Positions 42,672 through 51,946 are shown, counted from the first letter of the stretch. The stretch is 64,000 nucleotides of DNA from Pseudomonas sp. GM50 (GCF_000282375.1 NZ_AKJK01000078.1:1-64000); one strand, 5' to 3'. Numbers and translations: made by a program. Notes: generated by a model not told the origin, from the letters alone.

Positions 42672-42833
42672 GGCAGTGTCGATCGCAAAAGCCGGCAAGG
42701 GTAAGCGGCCTGCCCGCGGGGTTTATTGATCTGGATCTATGCTTGATGAAAAACGGATGGCACTCGCGCGAGCCGTGGCGGACTAAACATCAAGAGGCGC
42801 GTTGGCGCCCCTGTGCACTGGCATGGATCGGAC

Positions 42834-43895
42834 ATGAACGAAACGAAGCTGCAAAACACCTCGCTGATGGTCTTGCTGACCCTGGTGAGCATTGCCTTCA
42901 TATGGATTCTGCTGCCGCTCTATGGCGCGGTGTTCTGGGCGGTCATCCTCGGCATTCTTTTTTCGCCCTTGCAGCATCAGTTGCAACAGAGGTTCGGCTG
43001 GCCACGCAACCTGACGGCCCTGTTCACCATGAGTCTCTGTGTAGTGATCGCGATCCTGCCGGTAATCACCATCAGTACCTTGCTGGTTCAGGAAGGGGCG
43101 GCGCTGTACAACCGAATCGAAAGCGGTGAACTGGACATCGCCGGGTATGTGTCGCAGTTCAAGCAAAGTCTGCCGCCCTATGTTCAGTACTTGCTCGACC
43201 GTTTCGGCATGGGTGAGCTGAGCGGGCTTCGGGAGAACATCATCAAGAGCACGATGCAGGGCAGCCAGTTTGTCGCGACCAAGGCGTTCAACTTTGGTCA
43301 GGGCACGTTCGAATTCGTGGTGAGCTTTTTCGTCATGCTGTACCTGCTGTTTTTCTTCCTGCGTGACGGGTCCGAACTGGCCCGTAAAGTACGTGCGGCG
43401 ATACCGCTGGAAGACAACCAGAAACGTCGTTTGCAACTGAAGTTCAATCGAGTGGTGCGGGCCACGGTGAAGGGCAATGTGGTGGTGGCGATCACGCAAG
43501 GGGCATTGGGAGGTTTTATTTTCTGGTTTCTGGACATCCCTAGCGTGCTGCTCTGGGCGGTGTTGATGGCGTTTCTGTCGCTGTTGCCGGCGGTGGGCGC
43601 GGGGATCGTCTGGATACCGGTGGCGGCGTATTTCCTGTTCAGCGGCGCGATCTGGCAGGCCACGGTGCTGACCTTGTTCGGAGTGTTCGTGATCGGCCTG
43701 GTGGACAACGTTCTGCGACCGATCCTGGTGGGCAAGGACACCAAAATGCCGGACTACTTGATCCTCATCTCGACCCTGGGCGGCTTGGCGCTTTTTGGCC
43801 TGAACGGCTTTGTCATCGGGCCGTTGATCGCGGCGTTGTTCGTGTCGAGCTGGGCGATTTTCATCGATTCCAAGCCCAAGGTTCAGCTGCCTTAA
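42834..43895 (+). CDS. AI-2E family transporter
   Basis: A 353-residue inner-membrane protein of the AI-2E transporter family (PF01594), with seven to eight helices: two at the N-terminus, a periplasmic part (about 75-160), and a cluster at about 165-335. Members export autoinducers, Na+/H+ or other small solutes; the substrate here cannot be named. GLVDNVLRPILVG near the C-terminus is a family mark. GGATCGGAC precedes the ATG at 42834. The stop overlaps the end of the next, convergent small gene by four bases. Confidence 0.88.
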   Translation: MNETKLQNTSLMVLLTLVSIAFIWILLPLYGAVFWAVILGILFSPLQHQLQQRFGWPRNLTALFTMSLCVVIAILPVITISTLLVQEGAALYNRIESGELDIAGYVSQFKQSLPPYVQYLLDRFGMGELSGLRENIIKSTMQGSQFVATKAFNFGQGTFEFVVSFFVMLYLLFFFLRDGSELARKVRAAIPLEDNQKRRLQLKFNRVVRATVKGNVVVAITQGALGGFIFWFLDIPSVLLWAVLMAFLSLLPAVGAGIVWIPVAAYFLFSGAIWQATVLTLFGVFVIGLVDNVLRPILVGKDTKMPDYLILISTLGGLALFGLNGFVIGPLIAALFVSSWAIFIDSKPKVQLP

Positions 43896-44074
43896 GCGCT
43901 GAGCTGGCCTGAGTCGATACGTTGCGACAAGGCTTGGGCGGCGGGAAGCGAGGTGAGCGGGCCGCTGATCGGTTCGCCGTCCTGCACCAGATACCAACAG
44001 GCAAGCAATCCTCGCGCTCTGAGCTGTGCGGGAACGGCGCTGCCGATAACGGACATGATCTGAACCTGAGCCAT
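43892..44074 (-). CDS. small conserved Pseudomonas protein
   Basis: A 60-residue protein beginning MAQVQIMSVIGSAVPAQLR, then GLLACWYLVQDGEPISG and a helical tail (LPAAQALSQRIDSG). It resembles a small family of pseudomonad proteins without known function; the middle may be a compact beta structure. GGAGG five bases upstream is a strong ribosome site, and that site lies in one arm of a hairpin (CTCCAT...ATGGAG). Convergent with the AI-2E transporter gene with a four-base overlap. Confidence 0.8.
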   Translation of the reverse strand: MAQVQIMSVIGSAVPAQLRARGLLACWYLVQDGEPISGPLTSLPAAQALSQRIDSGQLSA

Positions 44075-44174
44075 AAGTACCTCCATTAATCTATGGAGCT
44101 ACCTTACGGATCGGACGCTTGAACGGACAATCAACGCTTTCGATAGTCGTCATTGATGCCAATGAGTTCTGCGG

Positions 44175-44369
44175 TCAATCCACCACTAGATCGAGCATAT
44201 GCACCACTTCCTGCTCATTGAGCAGGCCTTTGCGCACCAGGTTTTCTGCCAGCAGCGAAAGAAATTTTGCGCTGCGATGGCCTTCCAGGTGTTTGAGCTC
44301 GGTCAGTGCGTTGTACACCTTGTCGGAAGTGCACAAGCCGACAATGCGATGCGGGTTTTGTGTGGGCAT
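44175..44369 (-). CDS. small helical protein, function unknown
   Basis: A 64-residue cytosolic protein, MPTQNPHRIVGLCTSDKVYN, then charged helices (LTELKHLEGHRSAKFLSLLA, ENLVRKGLLNEQEVVHML). Its helical, basic character resembles ribbon-helix-helix or small adaptor proteins, but no named domain is recognised. The ATG at 44369 follows AAGGACGACC; the longer frame to 44417 lacks support. Confidence 0.65.
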   Translation of the reverse strand: MPTQNPHRIVGLCTSDKVYNALTELKHLEGHRSAKFLSLLAENLVRKGLLNEQEVVHMLDLVVD

Positions 44370-44523
44370 GAAGGTCGTCCTTGTTTTTATCAACCTGTTG
44401 TTTACGGACAGATCCAAGCTTGCGGATCGGACATGACATAAATATGACCAACTTTACCTGCCGGTACTGTCCCGACAGCGACCTTGACGAGATTTATTCA
44501 GACTTCGTCCGGCCAGTGGTCAC

Positions 44524-44553
44524 AAAAAAGGCCCCGCTGTTAAAGCGGGGCCT
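44524..44553 (-). terminator. intrinsic terminator
   Basis: On the minus strand AAGGCCCCGCT and its inverse AGCGGGGCCTT close a five-base loop and are followed by TTTTTT. It ends transcription of the repeat-rich secreted protein gene. Confidence 0.93.
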
Positions 44554-44563
44554 TATGAGCGTG

Positions 44564-44938
44564 TTACCAGCGGTCGCCACGATAATAACCGTGGGGAGGG
44601 CCGTAATAGCTGCGTGGTGGACCATACCCGCGTGGCGGACCGTAATAGATCGGTGCGGGGCGGTAGTACATCGGTTGTTGAACGTAGACCGGCGCCGGTT
44701 GGTAATAAACAGGCGGTGGCTGCACGTACACCGGTTGTGGCTGAACGTAGACCGGTTGCTCCACATACACGGGACGGTCGCGGCCGATTATTGCTGAGCC
44801 AATGATTGCCGAGCCGACGATCGCACCAAACACTGCCGGACCTTCCCAGCCGCCATGACCATGACCACCTGCTTCTGCCTGCCCTGCGATAGCAAGAGCA
44901 CCGATCAGCAAGGCTACTGTGGGGATTTTACGGATCAT
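44564..44938 (-). CDS. exported Tyr/Pro-rich repeat protein
   Basis: A 124-residue protein with a signal peptide (1-22, AEA/GGH). The mature part has a glycine/histidine-rich start, a hydrophobic segment (AVFGAIVGSAIIGSAIIG) and then a tail of imperfect repeats: PVYVEQ, PVYVQPQ, PVYVQPP, PVYYQPA, PVYVQQP, then PRSYYGPPHGYY. This is reminiscent of pseudomonad proteins of the YMGG/glycine-zipper kind, possibly embedded in or near the outer membrane. The ATG at 44938 follows TGAGGACTTATC on the minus strand. Function unknown. Confidence 0.8.
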   Translation of the reverse strand: MIRKIPTVALLIGALAIAGQAEAGGHGHGGWEGPAVFGAIVGSAIIGSAIIGRDRPVYVEQPVYVQPQPVYVQPPPVYYQPAPVYVQQPMYYRPAPIYYGPPRGYGPPRSYYGPPHGYYRGDRW

Positions 44939-45177
44939 GATAAGTCCTCGGTTCTTCGACCCGGCGCTCGCGTCTGCAATAGACACAAGTTGTCGCGGGG
45001 ATACTTCTAAGACAGCATTTTTTTGAAAATCAGCACAGCCGTTGGGTAAATTTTGTGTAAGGTCTGTACCGGCTTCTTTACGGCTGTGTGCCAAGTGCAG
45101 ACTGGCTTTTATGATCAATCAGAACCGGTGAAGTGGCTAATCCCGTCCATCCGAAAGTGCTATCGAAGGAGATTCCA

Positions 45178-45996
45178 ATGCAGATGAACCCCAACAGAGA
45201 CACTCAGCTGTGCATGTCACTCTCGGGGCGCCCCGGCAATTTCGGCCTGCGGTTTCATAACCATCTGTACGAACAACTGGGCCTGAATTTCTACTACAAA
45301 GCCTTCAGCAGCCAGGACTTGCCGGGCGCCGTTGGCGGCATCCGTGCCTTGGGCATTCGGGGTTGCGGCGTGTCGATGCCGTTCAAGGAAGCTTGTATTG
45401 CATTGGTCGATGAACTGGATGCATCGGCTGAAGCCATTCAATCGATCAACACTATTGTGAATACCAACGGTCACCTCAAGGCCTACAACACCGATTACAT
45501 CGCCATCGCCCAGTTGCTTGAAACCCATCAGGTGCCCAAGGATTCGACCTTTGCCCTGCGCGGCAGTGGCGGCATGGCCAAGGCTGTGGCCAGTGCCTTG
45601 CGCGATGGCGGCTACAAAAACGGCCTGATCGTGGCTCGTAACGAGCGTGCCGGACGTGCCTTGGCTGAATCGTTGGGTTACTCATGGCAGGCGGAGCTGG
45701 GAAGCCAACGCCCGCAGATGCTGATCAACGTCACGCCCATCGGCATGACCGGCGGGCCGGAGGCCGATCAACTGGCGTTTGAGCCTGACGCTATCGCTGC
45801 GGCCGAAACTGTCTTCGATGTAGTAGCGATCCCCTCGGAAACACCGCTGATCGTGCGCGGTCGTGCCGAAGGCAAGCGGGTGATCACCGGGCTGGAAGTG
45901 ATTGCGATCCAGGCACTGGAACAGTTCGTGTTGTACACCGGCGTGCGGCCGACCGATGAACAGTTCCAGAAAGCCGTGGCGTTTGCCCGCAGCTGA
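45178..45996 (+). CDS. shikimate 5-dehydrogenase-like protein
   Basis: A 272-residue NADP-dependent dehydrogenase of the shikimate dehydrogenase-like group (HI0607 type), distinct from the main AroE. GCGVSMPFKEAC holds the catalytic Lys, KAYNTDYIAIAQ the catalytic Asp, and LRGSGGMAKAVASAL the nucleotide-binding glycine loop, with ARNERAG for the phosphate. Members have weak shikimate activity and an unsure real substrate. AAGGAG seven bases before the ATG at 45178 decides the start. Confidence 0.92.
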   Translation: MQMNPNRDTQLCMSLSGRPGNFGLRFHNHLYEQLGLNFYYKAFSSQDLPGAVGGIRALGIRGCGVSMPFKEACIALVDELDASAEAIQSINTIVNTNGHLKAYNTDYIAIAQLLETHQVPKDSTFALRGSGGMAKAVASALRDGGYKNGLIVARNERAGRALAESLGYSWQAELGSQRPQMLINVTPIGMTGGPEADQLAFEPDAIAAAETVFDVVAIPSETPLIVRGRAEGKRVITGLEVIAIQALEQFVLYTGVRPTDEQFQKAVAFARS

Positions 45997-46028
45997 TTAT
46001 TCCAATCATGTGCCGGCTGAACCGGCCC

Positions 46029-46079
46029 CTTCGCGAGCAAGGTCAGCGCTGAACCTGTGGGAGCGAGCCTGCTCGCGAT
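46029..46079. repeat. two REP arms, tips inward
   Basis: A truncated arm ttcgcgagcaagg and tgtgggagcgagcctgctcg close together; a degenerate pair. Confidence 0.7.
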
Positions 46080-46190
46080 TGTCTCGACTCGGTTTCCTGC
46101 CTGCCCTGGCACTTGCCCACGAATATCCCCGCCTATACTGGCCGCCAGCAAGCGAAGACTTGCTCCCCAGCCACCGTGACCGAGGTTCTC

Positions 46191-46709
46191 ATGCATCCCG
46201 CCATTCTCAACCTGGATCAGGTCGAACTTGCACCATTGCCCGAAGGTTTTGCCCCCACCGGAGACGCCGCCGGCCGCTATCAGCAACGCCTGGCCCGCAT
46301 CGGCCAGCAATTGGGCGCGCAAAAGCTGGGGTATCGGTTGTATGCCCTGGAGCCGGGCATGCGTGGCAGTCCGTTTCATAGCCATCGGGTCAACGAGGAG
46401 ATGTTCTACATCGTGGCCGGCGAGGGGGAAGTTCGTCTTGGCGCCGAACGCTTTGCGATCCGCGCCGGTGACGTGATCGCCTGCCCGGCGGGCGGTCCTG
46501 AAACCGCGCACCAGATCATCAATAACAGCAACGGCGAATTGCGTTATCTGGCGGTCAGCAGCCAGCAATCGCCGGACATTTGCGAATACCCGGATTCCGG
46601 AAAATACGTGGTGATGGACGATTTCAAGGTCGATGCCCAGGGCAACGCTTCAGGTTTCGCCGCCGTCGCCAGGCAGGCCGATGGTGTGGATTATTGGGAC
46701 GGTGAGTAG
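46191..46709 (+). CDS. cupin-domain protein
   Basis: A 172-residue protein whose middle (about 50-125) is a cupin: PFHSHRVNEEMFYIVAGEG supplies the metal ligands of motif 1 and GDVIACPAGGPETAHQIIN those of motif 2. It may be an oxygenase, isomerase or binding protein. The remaining N-terminal 45 residues are specific to this subgroup. ACCGAGG is five bases upstream of the ATG at 46191. No clear partner gene. Confidence 0.88.
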   Translation: MHPAILNLDQVELAPLPEGFAPTGDAAGRYQQRLARIGQQLGAQKLGYRLYALEPGMRGSPFHSHRVNEEMFYIVAGEGEVRLGAERFAIRAGDVIACPAGGPETAHQIINNSNGELRYLAVSSQQSPDICEYPDSGKYVVMDDFKVDAQGNASGFAAVARQADGVDYWDGE

Positions 46710-46731
46710 CTATTAGGGTTGAACGCGGACC

Positions 46732-46879
46732 TGTGGCGAGGGGGCTTGCCCCCGTTGGACCGGGCTGGCGCTCCAGCGCGAAGCGCTCCCAAAACCACTC
46801 AGCGTGTTACTTCAGAAAAAACGCAGTCATCGATTGACGACTGCTTCGCAGCCGAACGGGGGCAAGCCCCCTCGCCACA
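46732..46879. repeat. REPIN, tgtggcgaggggg family
   Basis: Intact doublet with a longer spacer of about 105 bases, of the type also at 2.4, 32.9 and 35.3 kb. The spacer contains cgcgaagcgctcc. Confidence 0.88.
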
Positions 46880-46895
46880 GAGGTCCGCCCTTTGG

Positions 46896-47543
46896 TTATT
46901 CGAGGCGTGCCAGCCGTTCTTCCAGCGCCGCAATCCGTGCTTCAAGCTCTTCGATTCGCTCAACCGACACACCGCCACTGGCGCCACGTTCCACAGGATT
47001 TTGCCGGGCAGCCAGGATCGTTTCGATATCCGCCGGATCACCCAGTGCGTGCATGTAACGGTCTTCGCGCTGACCGGCCTGGCGCGGGATCAATAGCGCC
47101 AGCCCCCTGGCGATCAGGCGCTCGAGCTGATGCACAACCTGCTCGGCATCTTCGAAGTCATGCATGCGGCCGCTGCGGGTCAGCAGTTCGTTGACTGTCT
47201 GTGGACCGCGTAGAAACAACAGCCCCGTCAGAATCACCTGCGCCGGCACCAGTTCCAGCGCCTTGTCGACCCGATGTTCCCAGCGGTCAGCACGGCTGCC
47301 CATCACCAGTCGGGTGAAACCACGACCTTCCAGAGCGCGCAGGCTCTGGCCAACCTGGCCCTGGCTCAAGTTCATCACCGGCTCGCGGCTGGTTTTCTGG
47401 TTGCAGGCAATCACCAGTGCATTGAGGGTCAGCGGATAGGTTTCCGGGCTGGTGGCCTGTTTCTCGATCAACGAGCCCAGGATGCGGATTTCCGTGCTGT
47501 TGAGCCGCGGTTCGTCGAAAGTCGTTTCTTGCTCAGTGCTCAT
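46896..47543 (-). CDS. DUF480 (YceH) family protein
   Basis: A 215-residue cytosolic protein with two winged-helix domains in tandem (about 12-90 and 100-165), the DUF480 family; LNSTEIRILGSLIEKQATSP and YPLTLNALVIACNQKTSREP are its marks. The C-terminus is a coiled helix (RIEELEARIAALEERLARLE), likely for dimers. Function unknown; it may bind DNA. Starts at 47543. Confidence 0.92.
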   Translation of the reverse strand: MSTEQETTFDEPRLNSTEIRILGSLIEKQATSPETYPLTLNALVIACNQKTSREPVMNLSQGQVGQSLRALEGRGFTRLVMGSRADRWEHRVDKALELVPAQVILTGLLFLRGPQTVNELLTRSGRMHDFEDAEQVVHQLERLIARGLALLIPRQAGQREDRYMHALGDPADIETILAARQNPVERGASGGVSVERIEELEARIAALEERLARLE

Positions 47544-47669
47544 CGCGCTTTTCCCTAGGCAGTCGAAGCGGCTAGCCTAATCCTTGCTGGATAAAAGACA
47601 AGCCGCAGGTCGGTCGGGCATGGCTATAATCGCTCCACGTTTTTACTCCTGTCACCACACGAGACCACT

Positions 47670-48179
47670 ATGACCATTTCTCTGTACGCCGCTTCTATTC
47701 CGGTTTTCCAGCAAATGCTCAATGCCCTGAGCAATAACCTGAGCAAGGCCGAAGCCCACGCCACGGCGAAAAACATCGACCCGAACGCATTCCTGCAAGC
47801 CCGTCTGTACCCGGACATGTTCCCGCTGGTGCGTCAGGTGCAGATTGCTGTTGATTTCGCCAAAGGCGTTTCGTCGCGTCTGGCTGAAGTCGAGCTGCCG
47901 AAATACGACGACACAGAAACCACCTTCGCCGAGCTGCAAGCGTTGATCGCCAAGGTCCTGGCCTTCATTGGCGAGATCAAACCCGAGCAGATCGACGGCA
48001 AGGAAGGCATCGAGATCGTTACCCGCCCAGGCACCCCTAAAGAGAAGCGCTTCTCTGGCCAGGCTTACCTGCTGAGCTACGGTCTGCCGCAGTTCTTCTT
48101 CCATGTCACCACTGCTTACGCACTGCTGCGTCACAACGGTGTGGAAGTCGGCAAGCGTGATTACATGGGCGCGTTCTAA
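47670..48179 (+). CDS. DUF1993 family protein
   Basis: A 169-residue cytosolic protein of the DUF1993 family, a DinB-like helical bundle of unknown function (SLYAASIPVFQQMLNALSNN; LPQFFFHVTTAYALLRHNGV). A possible metal site of DinB proteins is partly kept (His in FFFHVTTAYA). It is followed by a strong terminator. Confidence 0.9.
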   Translation: MTISLYAASIPVFQQMLNALSNNLSKAEAHATAKNIDPNAFLQARLYPDMFPLVRQVQIAVDFAKGVSSRLAEVELPKYDDTETTFAELQALIAKVLAFIGEIKPEQIDGKEGIEIVTRPGTPKEKRFSGQAYLLSYGLPQFFFHVTTAYALLRHNGVEVGKRDYMGAF

Positions 48180-48192
48180 ACCGCCCAGGTAC

Positions 48193-48231
48193 AAAAAAGC
48201 CCGCCAAGGTGTAAGCCTTGGCGGGCTTTTT
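48193..48231 (+). terminator. intrinsic terminator, two-way
   Basis: AGCCCGCCAAGG and CCTTGGCGGGCT close a short loop, flanked by AAAAAA and TTTTT, so it can stop transcription from both sides. Confidence 0.92.
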
Positions 48232-48243
48232 CGTTTTACCCCC

Positions 48244-48310
48244 TGTAGGAGCCAGGCTGCCGGCGAAGGCGTACGTAAGATCGCTTTCGCCGGCAAGCCT
48301 GGCTCCTACA
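48244..48310. repeat. REPIN, tgtaggagccaggctgccggcga family
   Basis: Doublet with a family-specific arm (ccaggctgccggcgaagg) not seen elsewhere in the window. Confidence 0.88.
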
Positions 48311-48318
48311 GGTGCGTT

Positions 48319-49551
48319 TTACGCCAAACGCTGCGCCTTCAACTCCTCACCTTGGCACGCCGCCGCGGTGAACAGTACGTCGGTGGAGGAGTTCAGCGCG
48401 GTTTCCGCCGAGTCCTGCAATACACCGATGATGAAGCCGACTGCCACCACCTGCATGGCGATTTCGCTCGGGATGCCGAACAGGCTGCACGCCAGTGGAA
48501 TCAGCAACAGCGAACCGCCGGCCACGCCCGAGGCGCCACAGGCACAGATCGCCGCGACGATGCTGAGCAGGATGGCTGTCGGAATATCCACGGCGATGCC
48601 CAGGGTGTGCACGGCGGCCAGGGTCAGCACGGTGATGGTGATCGCGGCACCGGCCATGTTGATGGTGGCGCCGAGCGGGATCGATACCGAATAGGTGTCT
48701 TCGTGCAGGCCCAGGCGCTTGCTCAATTCCAGGTTGACCGGAATGTTCGCCGCCGAACTGCGAGTGAAAAACGCAGTGATGCCGCTCTCGCGCAGGCAGG
48801 TGAGTACCAGCGGATACGGGTTGCGACGCAGCTTCCAGAACACGATGGCCGGGTTCATCACCAGCGCTACGAACAGCATGCAGCCCAGCAATACAGCCAA
48901 CAGATGCATGTAACCGATCAAGGCGCCGAAACCGGAAGTGGCAAGGGTCGAAGCCACCAGGCCGAAGATCCCCAACGGCGCGAAGCGAATCACCAGGCGC
49001 ACGATCAAGGTCACGCCGTTGGACAGATCGCCCAGCACTTCTCGGGTCGTTTCGCCGGCATGGCGGATCGCAACGCCCATGCCGATTGCCCACGCCAGAA
49101 TGCCGATGAAATTGGCATTCATCAGCGCGCTGACCGGGTTGTCGACCACGCTGAGCAACAGACTCTGCAACACTTCGCTGATGCCACCCGGCGCGGTCAC
49201 CGCAACGTCTTGGGTCGACAGCACCAGGCTCGACGGAAACAGCGTACTGGCGATCACCGCCACCACGGCCGCCGCGAAGGTGCCCAGCAGGTACAGAAAC
49301 AGAATTGGCCGGATGTGGGTTTCCTGGCCGTGCTTATGATTGGCAATCGAGGCCATGACCAGCACGAACACCAGGATCGGCGCGACAGCCTTCAGCGCCG
49401 AGACGAACACTTTGCCGATGAAGGCGGTGGACTTGGCCAGTTCGGGCGCGAACAGCGCCAGGGTAATCCCGGCGATCAGGCCGATGATGATTTGCGTGAC
49501 CAGGCTGCTGTGTTTCAGGCGTTGCAAGAGAGAAGGGGATGAAGCGGTCAT
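48319..49551 (-). CDS. sstT: serine/threonine:Na+ symporter SstT
   Basis: A 410-residue inner-membrane carrier of the dicarboxylate/amino acid:cation symporter family. The re-entrant loop FFTRSSAANIPVNLELSKRL and the helix segment GATINMAGAAITITVLTLA are diagnostic for SstT. It imports serine and threonine with Na+. The ATG at 49551 gives MTASSPSLLQRLKHSS, in line with known SstT; the longer frame to 49710 covers untranslated leader. Confidence 0.95.
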   Translation of the reverse strand: MTASSPSLLQRLKHSSLVTQIIIGLIAGITLALFAPELAKSTAFIGKVFVSALKAVAPILVFVLVMASIANHKHGQETHIRPILFLYLLGTFAAAVVAVIASTLFPSSLVLSTQDVAVTAPGGISEVLQSLLLSVVDNPVSALMNANFIGILAWAIGMGVAIRHAGETTREVLGDLSNGVTLIVRLVIRFAPLGIFGLVASTLATSGFGALIGYMHLLAVLLGCMLFVALVMNPAIVFWKLRRNPYPLVLTCLRESGITAFFTRSSAANIPVNLELSKRLGLHEDTYSVSIPLGATINMAGAAITITVLTLAAVHTLGIAVDIPTAILLSIVAAICACGASGVAGGSLLLIPLACSLFGIPSEIAMQVVAVGFIIGVLQDSAETALNSSTDVLFTAAACQGEELKAQRLA

Positions 49552-49887
49552 AACGGCATCTCTGATTTTATTAGGGTGCAGGGTTCCTTGGCTCATGCAG
49601 CAAAAAGCCGGGCAGGCCACATGGAGGGAACCGAAGGGGATCGCGACATCAATGCCAGTGAATGGCCGATGAGCAAAGTGTAAGTACCGCAGGGTCGCGG
49701 ACTTTATCACAGCGTAGCCGTGATCCTTCAGACCTGTGACGATCTGCCACCCGATTGCTCAACGCGATTTGCAGGTTCGTGCAACCTCGTCCGGAAACTC
49801 TCTGTTAAGCTTCGCCATCCTCATTTTCAAGTTCTGCCAGTGAGCCTTCGGGCTGTCGCTGGTGTCGTCGTTTTTCTGGAGTTCTGC
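49552..49887. other. 336-base divergent intergenic region
   Basis: Between sstT and the MFS gene. I see only the presumed promoters; no hairpin, repeat or gene is convincing. Confidence 0.5.
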
Positions 49888-51042
49888 ATGCTGTTGCCCA
49901 TTCTTCTGTTGTCCGCCGCCGGTTTTACGGTGCTGACCACGGAATTCATCATCGTCGGCCTGTTGCCGGCAATCGCTCGTGATCTGGACGTCAGCATCCC
50001 TCAAGCGGGTTTGCTGGTGACCCTGTTCGCCTTTACCGTCGCCGCGTTCGGGCCGTTCCTGACGGCGTACTTCGCCAGGTTTGAACGGCGCAAACTGTTT
50101 ATCAGCGTGCTGATCATGTTCGGTCTGGCCAACACACTGGCGGCACTGGCGCCGAACATCGGGGTGATGGCCATTGCCCGGTTGATTCCGGCGCTGGGGT
50201 TGCCGGTGTTCTGGGCGTTGGCCAGTGAAACCGCGGTGGACATCGTCGGGCCGGACTACGCCGGGCGGGCCATCGCCAAGATCGGTTTCGGCATTGTCTG
50301 CGCCACGGTGTTCGGCATTCCGGTGGGCACGCTGATTTCCGATGCGTTCGGCTGGCGCAGTGCTTTCGGCATTCTGGCGGTGATCGCGTTTGCCAAGGCG
50401 TTGCTGCTGTTTATTTACCTGCCGAAAACCAACCTGCACCAGCATCAGGTGAGTTTCCGTTCGCAGTTCAAAATCCTGCGCAGCCCGTTGATGTTGGGGC
50501 ATGTGCTGTTATCGATCCTGGTGTTCAGCGGCATGTTCACCGCTTACACCTACCTGGCGGACATTCTTGAGCGCCTCGCCGGTTTCAACGGCACGGTGGT
50601 CGGCTGGTGCCTGATGGGCTTCGGTGCGGTCGGCTTGATCGGCAATTCGTTGGGTGGTCGTGCGGTGGATCGGCATCCACTGATCGCTTCTGTGACGTTT
50701 TGCGCGTTCATGATCGCCGGCATGGTGACGCTGGTACCGAACATTCATTCGCCGCTGGGTCTGGCGGCGGCGATGGGGATTTGGGGCGTGACTCAGGCCG
50801 CGCTGTTCCTGGTCAGCCATGTGCGTTTGATGAAGGCTGCGCCTGAGGCGCCGGCCTTTGCTGCGTCGTTGAACATTGCCGGGGCCAATCTCGGGATCGG
50901 TCTGGGCGCGATGGTCGGTGGGCGAGTGATCGACAGTGTTGGCCTGGGCGGCCTGGGTTTCGCGGCGGCCGGTTTTATCTTGGTCTCGATCCTGTTGGCG
51001 ATGGCGCTGATGACCTTCAAGCCCCGGGAAATCTGCGCCTGA
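49888..51042 (+). CDS. MFS drug/sugar efflux transporter
   Basis: An inner-membrane protein of 384 residues with 12 helices, of the DHA1 group (AraJ/NepI-like efflux). The motif A-like loop between helices 2 and 3 is AYFARFERRKLFI and GPDYAGRAIAKIG lies after helix 4-5. The substrate is unknown. CTGGAGTTCTGC precedes the ATG at 49888; the frame is open further upstream but without a good start. It is convergent with nhaR, with only four bases between the stop codons. Confidence 0.9.
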   Translation: MLLPILLLSAAGFTVLTTEFIIVGLLPAIARDLDVSIPQAGLLVTLFAFTVAAFGPFLTAYFARFERRKLFISVLIMFGLANTLAALAPNIGVMAIARLIPALGLPVFWALASETAVDIVGPDYAGRAIAKIGFGIVCATVFGIPVGTLISDAFGWRSAFGILAVIAFAKALLLFIYLPKTNLHQHQVSFRSQFKILRSPLMLGHVLLSILVFSGMFTAYTYLADILERLAGFNGTVVGWCLMGFGAVGLIGNSLGGRAVDRHPLIASVTFCAFMIAGMVTLVPNIHSPLGLAAAMGIWGVTQAALFLVSHVRLMKAAPEAPAFAASLNIAGANLGIGLGAMVGGRVIDSVGLGGLGFAAAGFILVSILLAMALMTFKPREICA

Positions 51043-51046
51043 GGCT

Positions 51047-51946
51047 TCACATTTCGGTGAACAACTCGCGTCGGGCACCTTCGGTAATCGCGACAATGCC
51101 GGGGTGCTTGATCTTGCGTTCCACCGAGATGGCGTAGAACGACTCGCTCACCGCATCGGTCTGGCCGATCAATTCCACGCCGCATTGGCGTTTCACTTCG
51201 TCGGCAATCACGCTCGGGCCGATGAATATCCCGCTGCCGGATTGGCCGAAGGCCTGCATCAAGGCGCTGTCGTCGAACTCGCCGACGATCTGCGGCTGGA
51301 TCTGCTGTTCGGCAAACCAGCGTTGCAAGCGACTGCGCACCACGGTTTCCGGCCCGGGAATCAGCAGCGGGGCGCCGTGCAGGCTGCGCGGGAAGTCCTG
51401 GCCATACCGCGCCGCCAATTCTGCGGTGGCGAAGAAACTGATGCCGCATTCGCCGAGTTTCTGGCTGTAGCCCTTGATGTCCAGATGCGAGGGCATCGGG
51501 CTGTCGGAGATCACCAGATCGAGGCGCTGAATCGCCAGGTCGGCAAGCAAGCGTTCCAGTTTGTCTTCGCGACAGGTGATACGCAGGGGCTCGCTCAACT
51601 CCATGGTTGGCGCAATCAGGCGATAAACGATGGATTTGGGGACTACGTCGGCGACGCCCACCCGAAACAGAATCTGTTGCTCATTGGGCTGCGCCCGCAG
51701 CATCAACTCCAGCTCGCCACCGAGTTGAAACATCTGCTCGGCGTAGGGCAGGGTCTGACGCCCGGCTTCGGTGAGTTCCAGCTGCCGGCCGACCCGGCGA
51801 AACAACTCGATGCCATAGGTTTGCTCGAGCAGGGAAATTTGCCCGCTGATGGTCTGTGGCGTCAGGTTCAGCTGCTCGCAGGCGCGCACGATGCTGCCGG
51901 TCTTGGCCACCACCCAGAAGTAATGCAATTGCCGATAGTTGAGCAT
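51047..51946 (-). CDS. nhaR: LysR-type regulator NhaR
   Basis: A LysR-family activator of Na+/H+ antiporter and other stress genes. The 299 residues begin MLNYRQLHYFWVVAKTGSIV and continue RACEQLNLTPQTISGQISLL, which matches NhaR. A helix-turn-helix (about 1-62) and effector domain (about 92-295) are present. No nhaA is adjacent in this window, so its targets lie elsewhere; it may regulate the lipoprotein and TerC genes that diverge from it, which is speculation. Confidence 0.9.
   Translation of the reverse strand: MLNYRQLHYFWVVAKTGSIVRACEQLNLTPQTISGQISLLEQTYGIELFRRVGRQLELTEAGRQTLPYAEQMFQLGGELELMLRAQPNEQQILFRVGVADVVPKSIVYRLIAPTMELSEPLRITCREDKLERLLADLAIQRLDLVISDSPMPSHLDIKGYSQKLGECGISFFATAELAARYGQDFPRSLHGAPLLIPGPETVVRSRLQRWFAEQQIQPQIVGEFDDSALMQAFGQSGSGIFIGPSVIADEVKRQCGVELIGQTDAVSESFYAISVERKIKHPGIVAITEGARRELFTEM

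Noticed and set aside
42783..43997. A 404-codon minus-strand frame opposite the AI-2E transporter
   Set aside because: Shadow of a clear membrane protein gene.
48103..49542. A 479-codon plus-strand frame across sstT
   Set aside because: Composition (Gln/Arg/His-rich) is that of a shadow; SstT on the other strand is clear.
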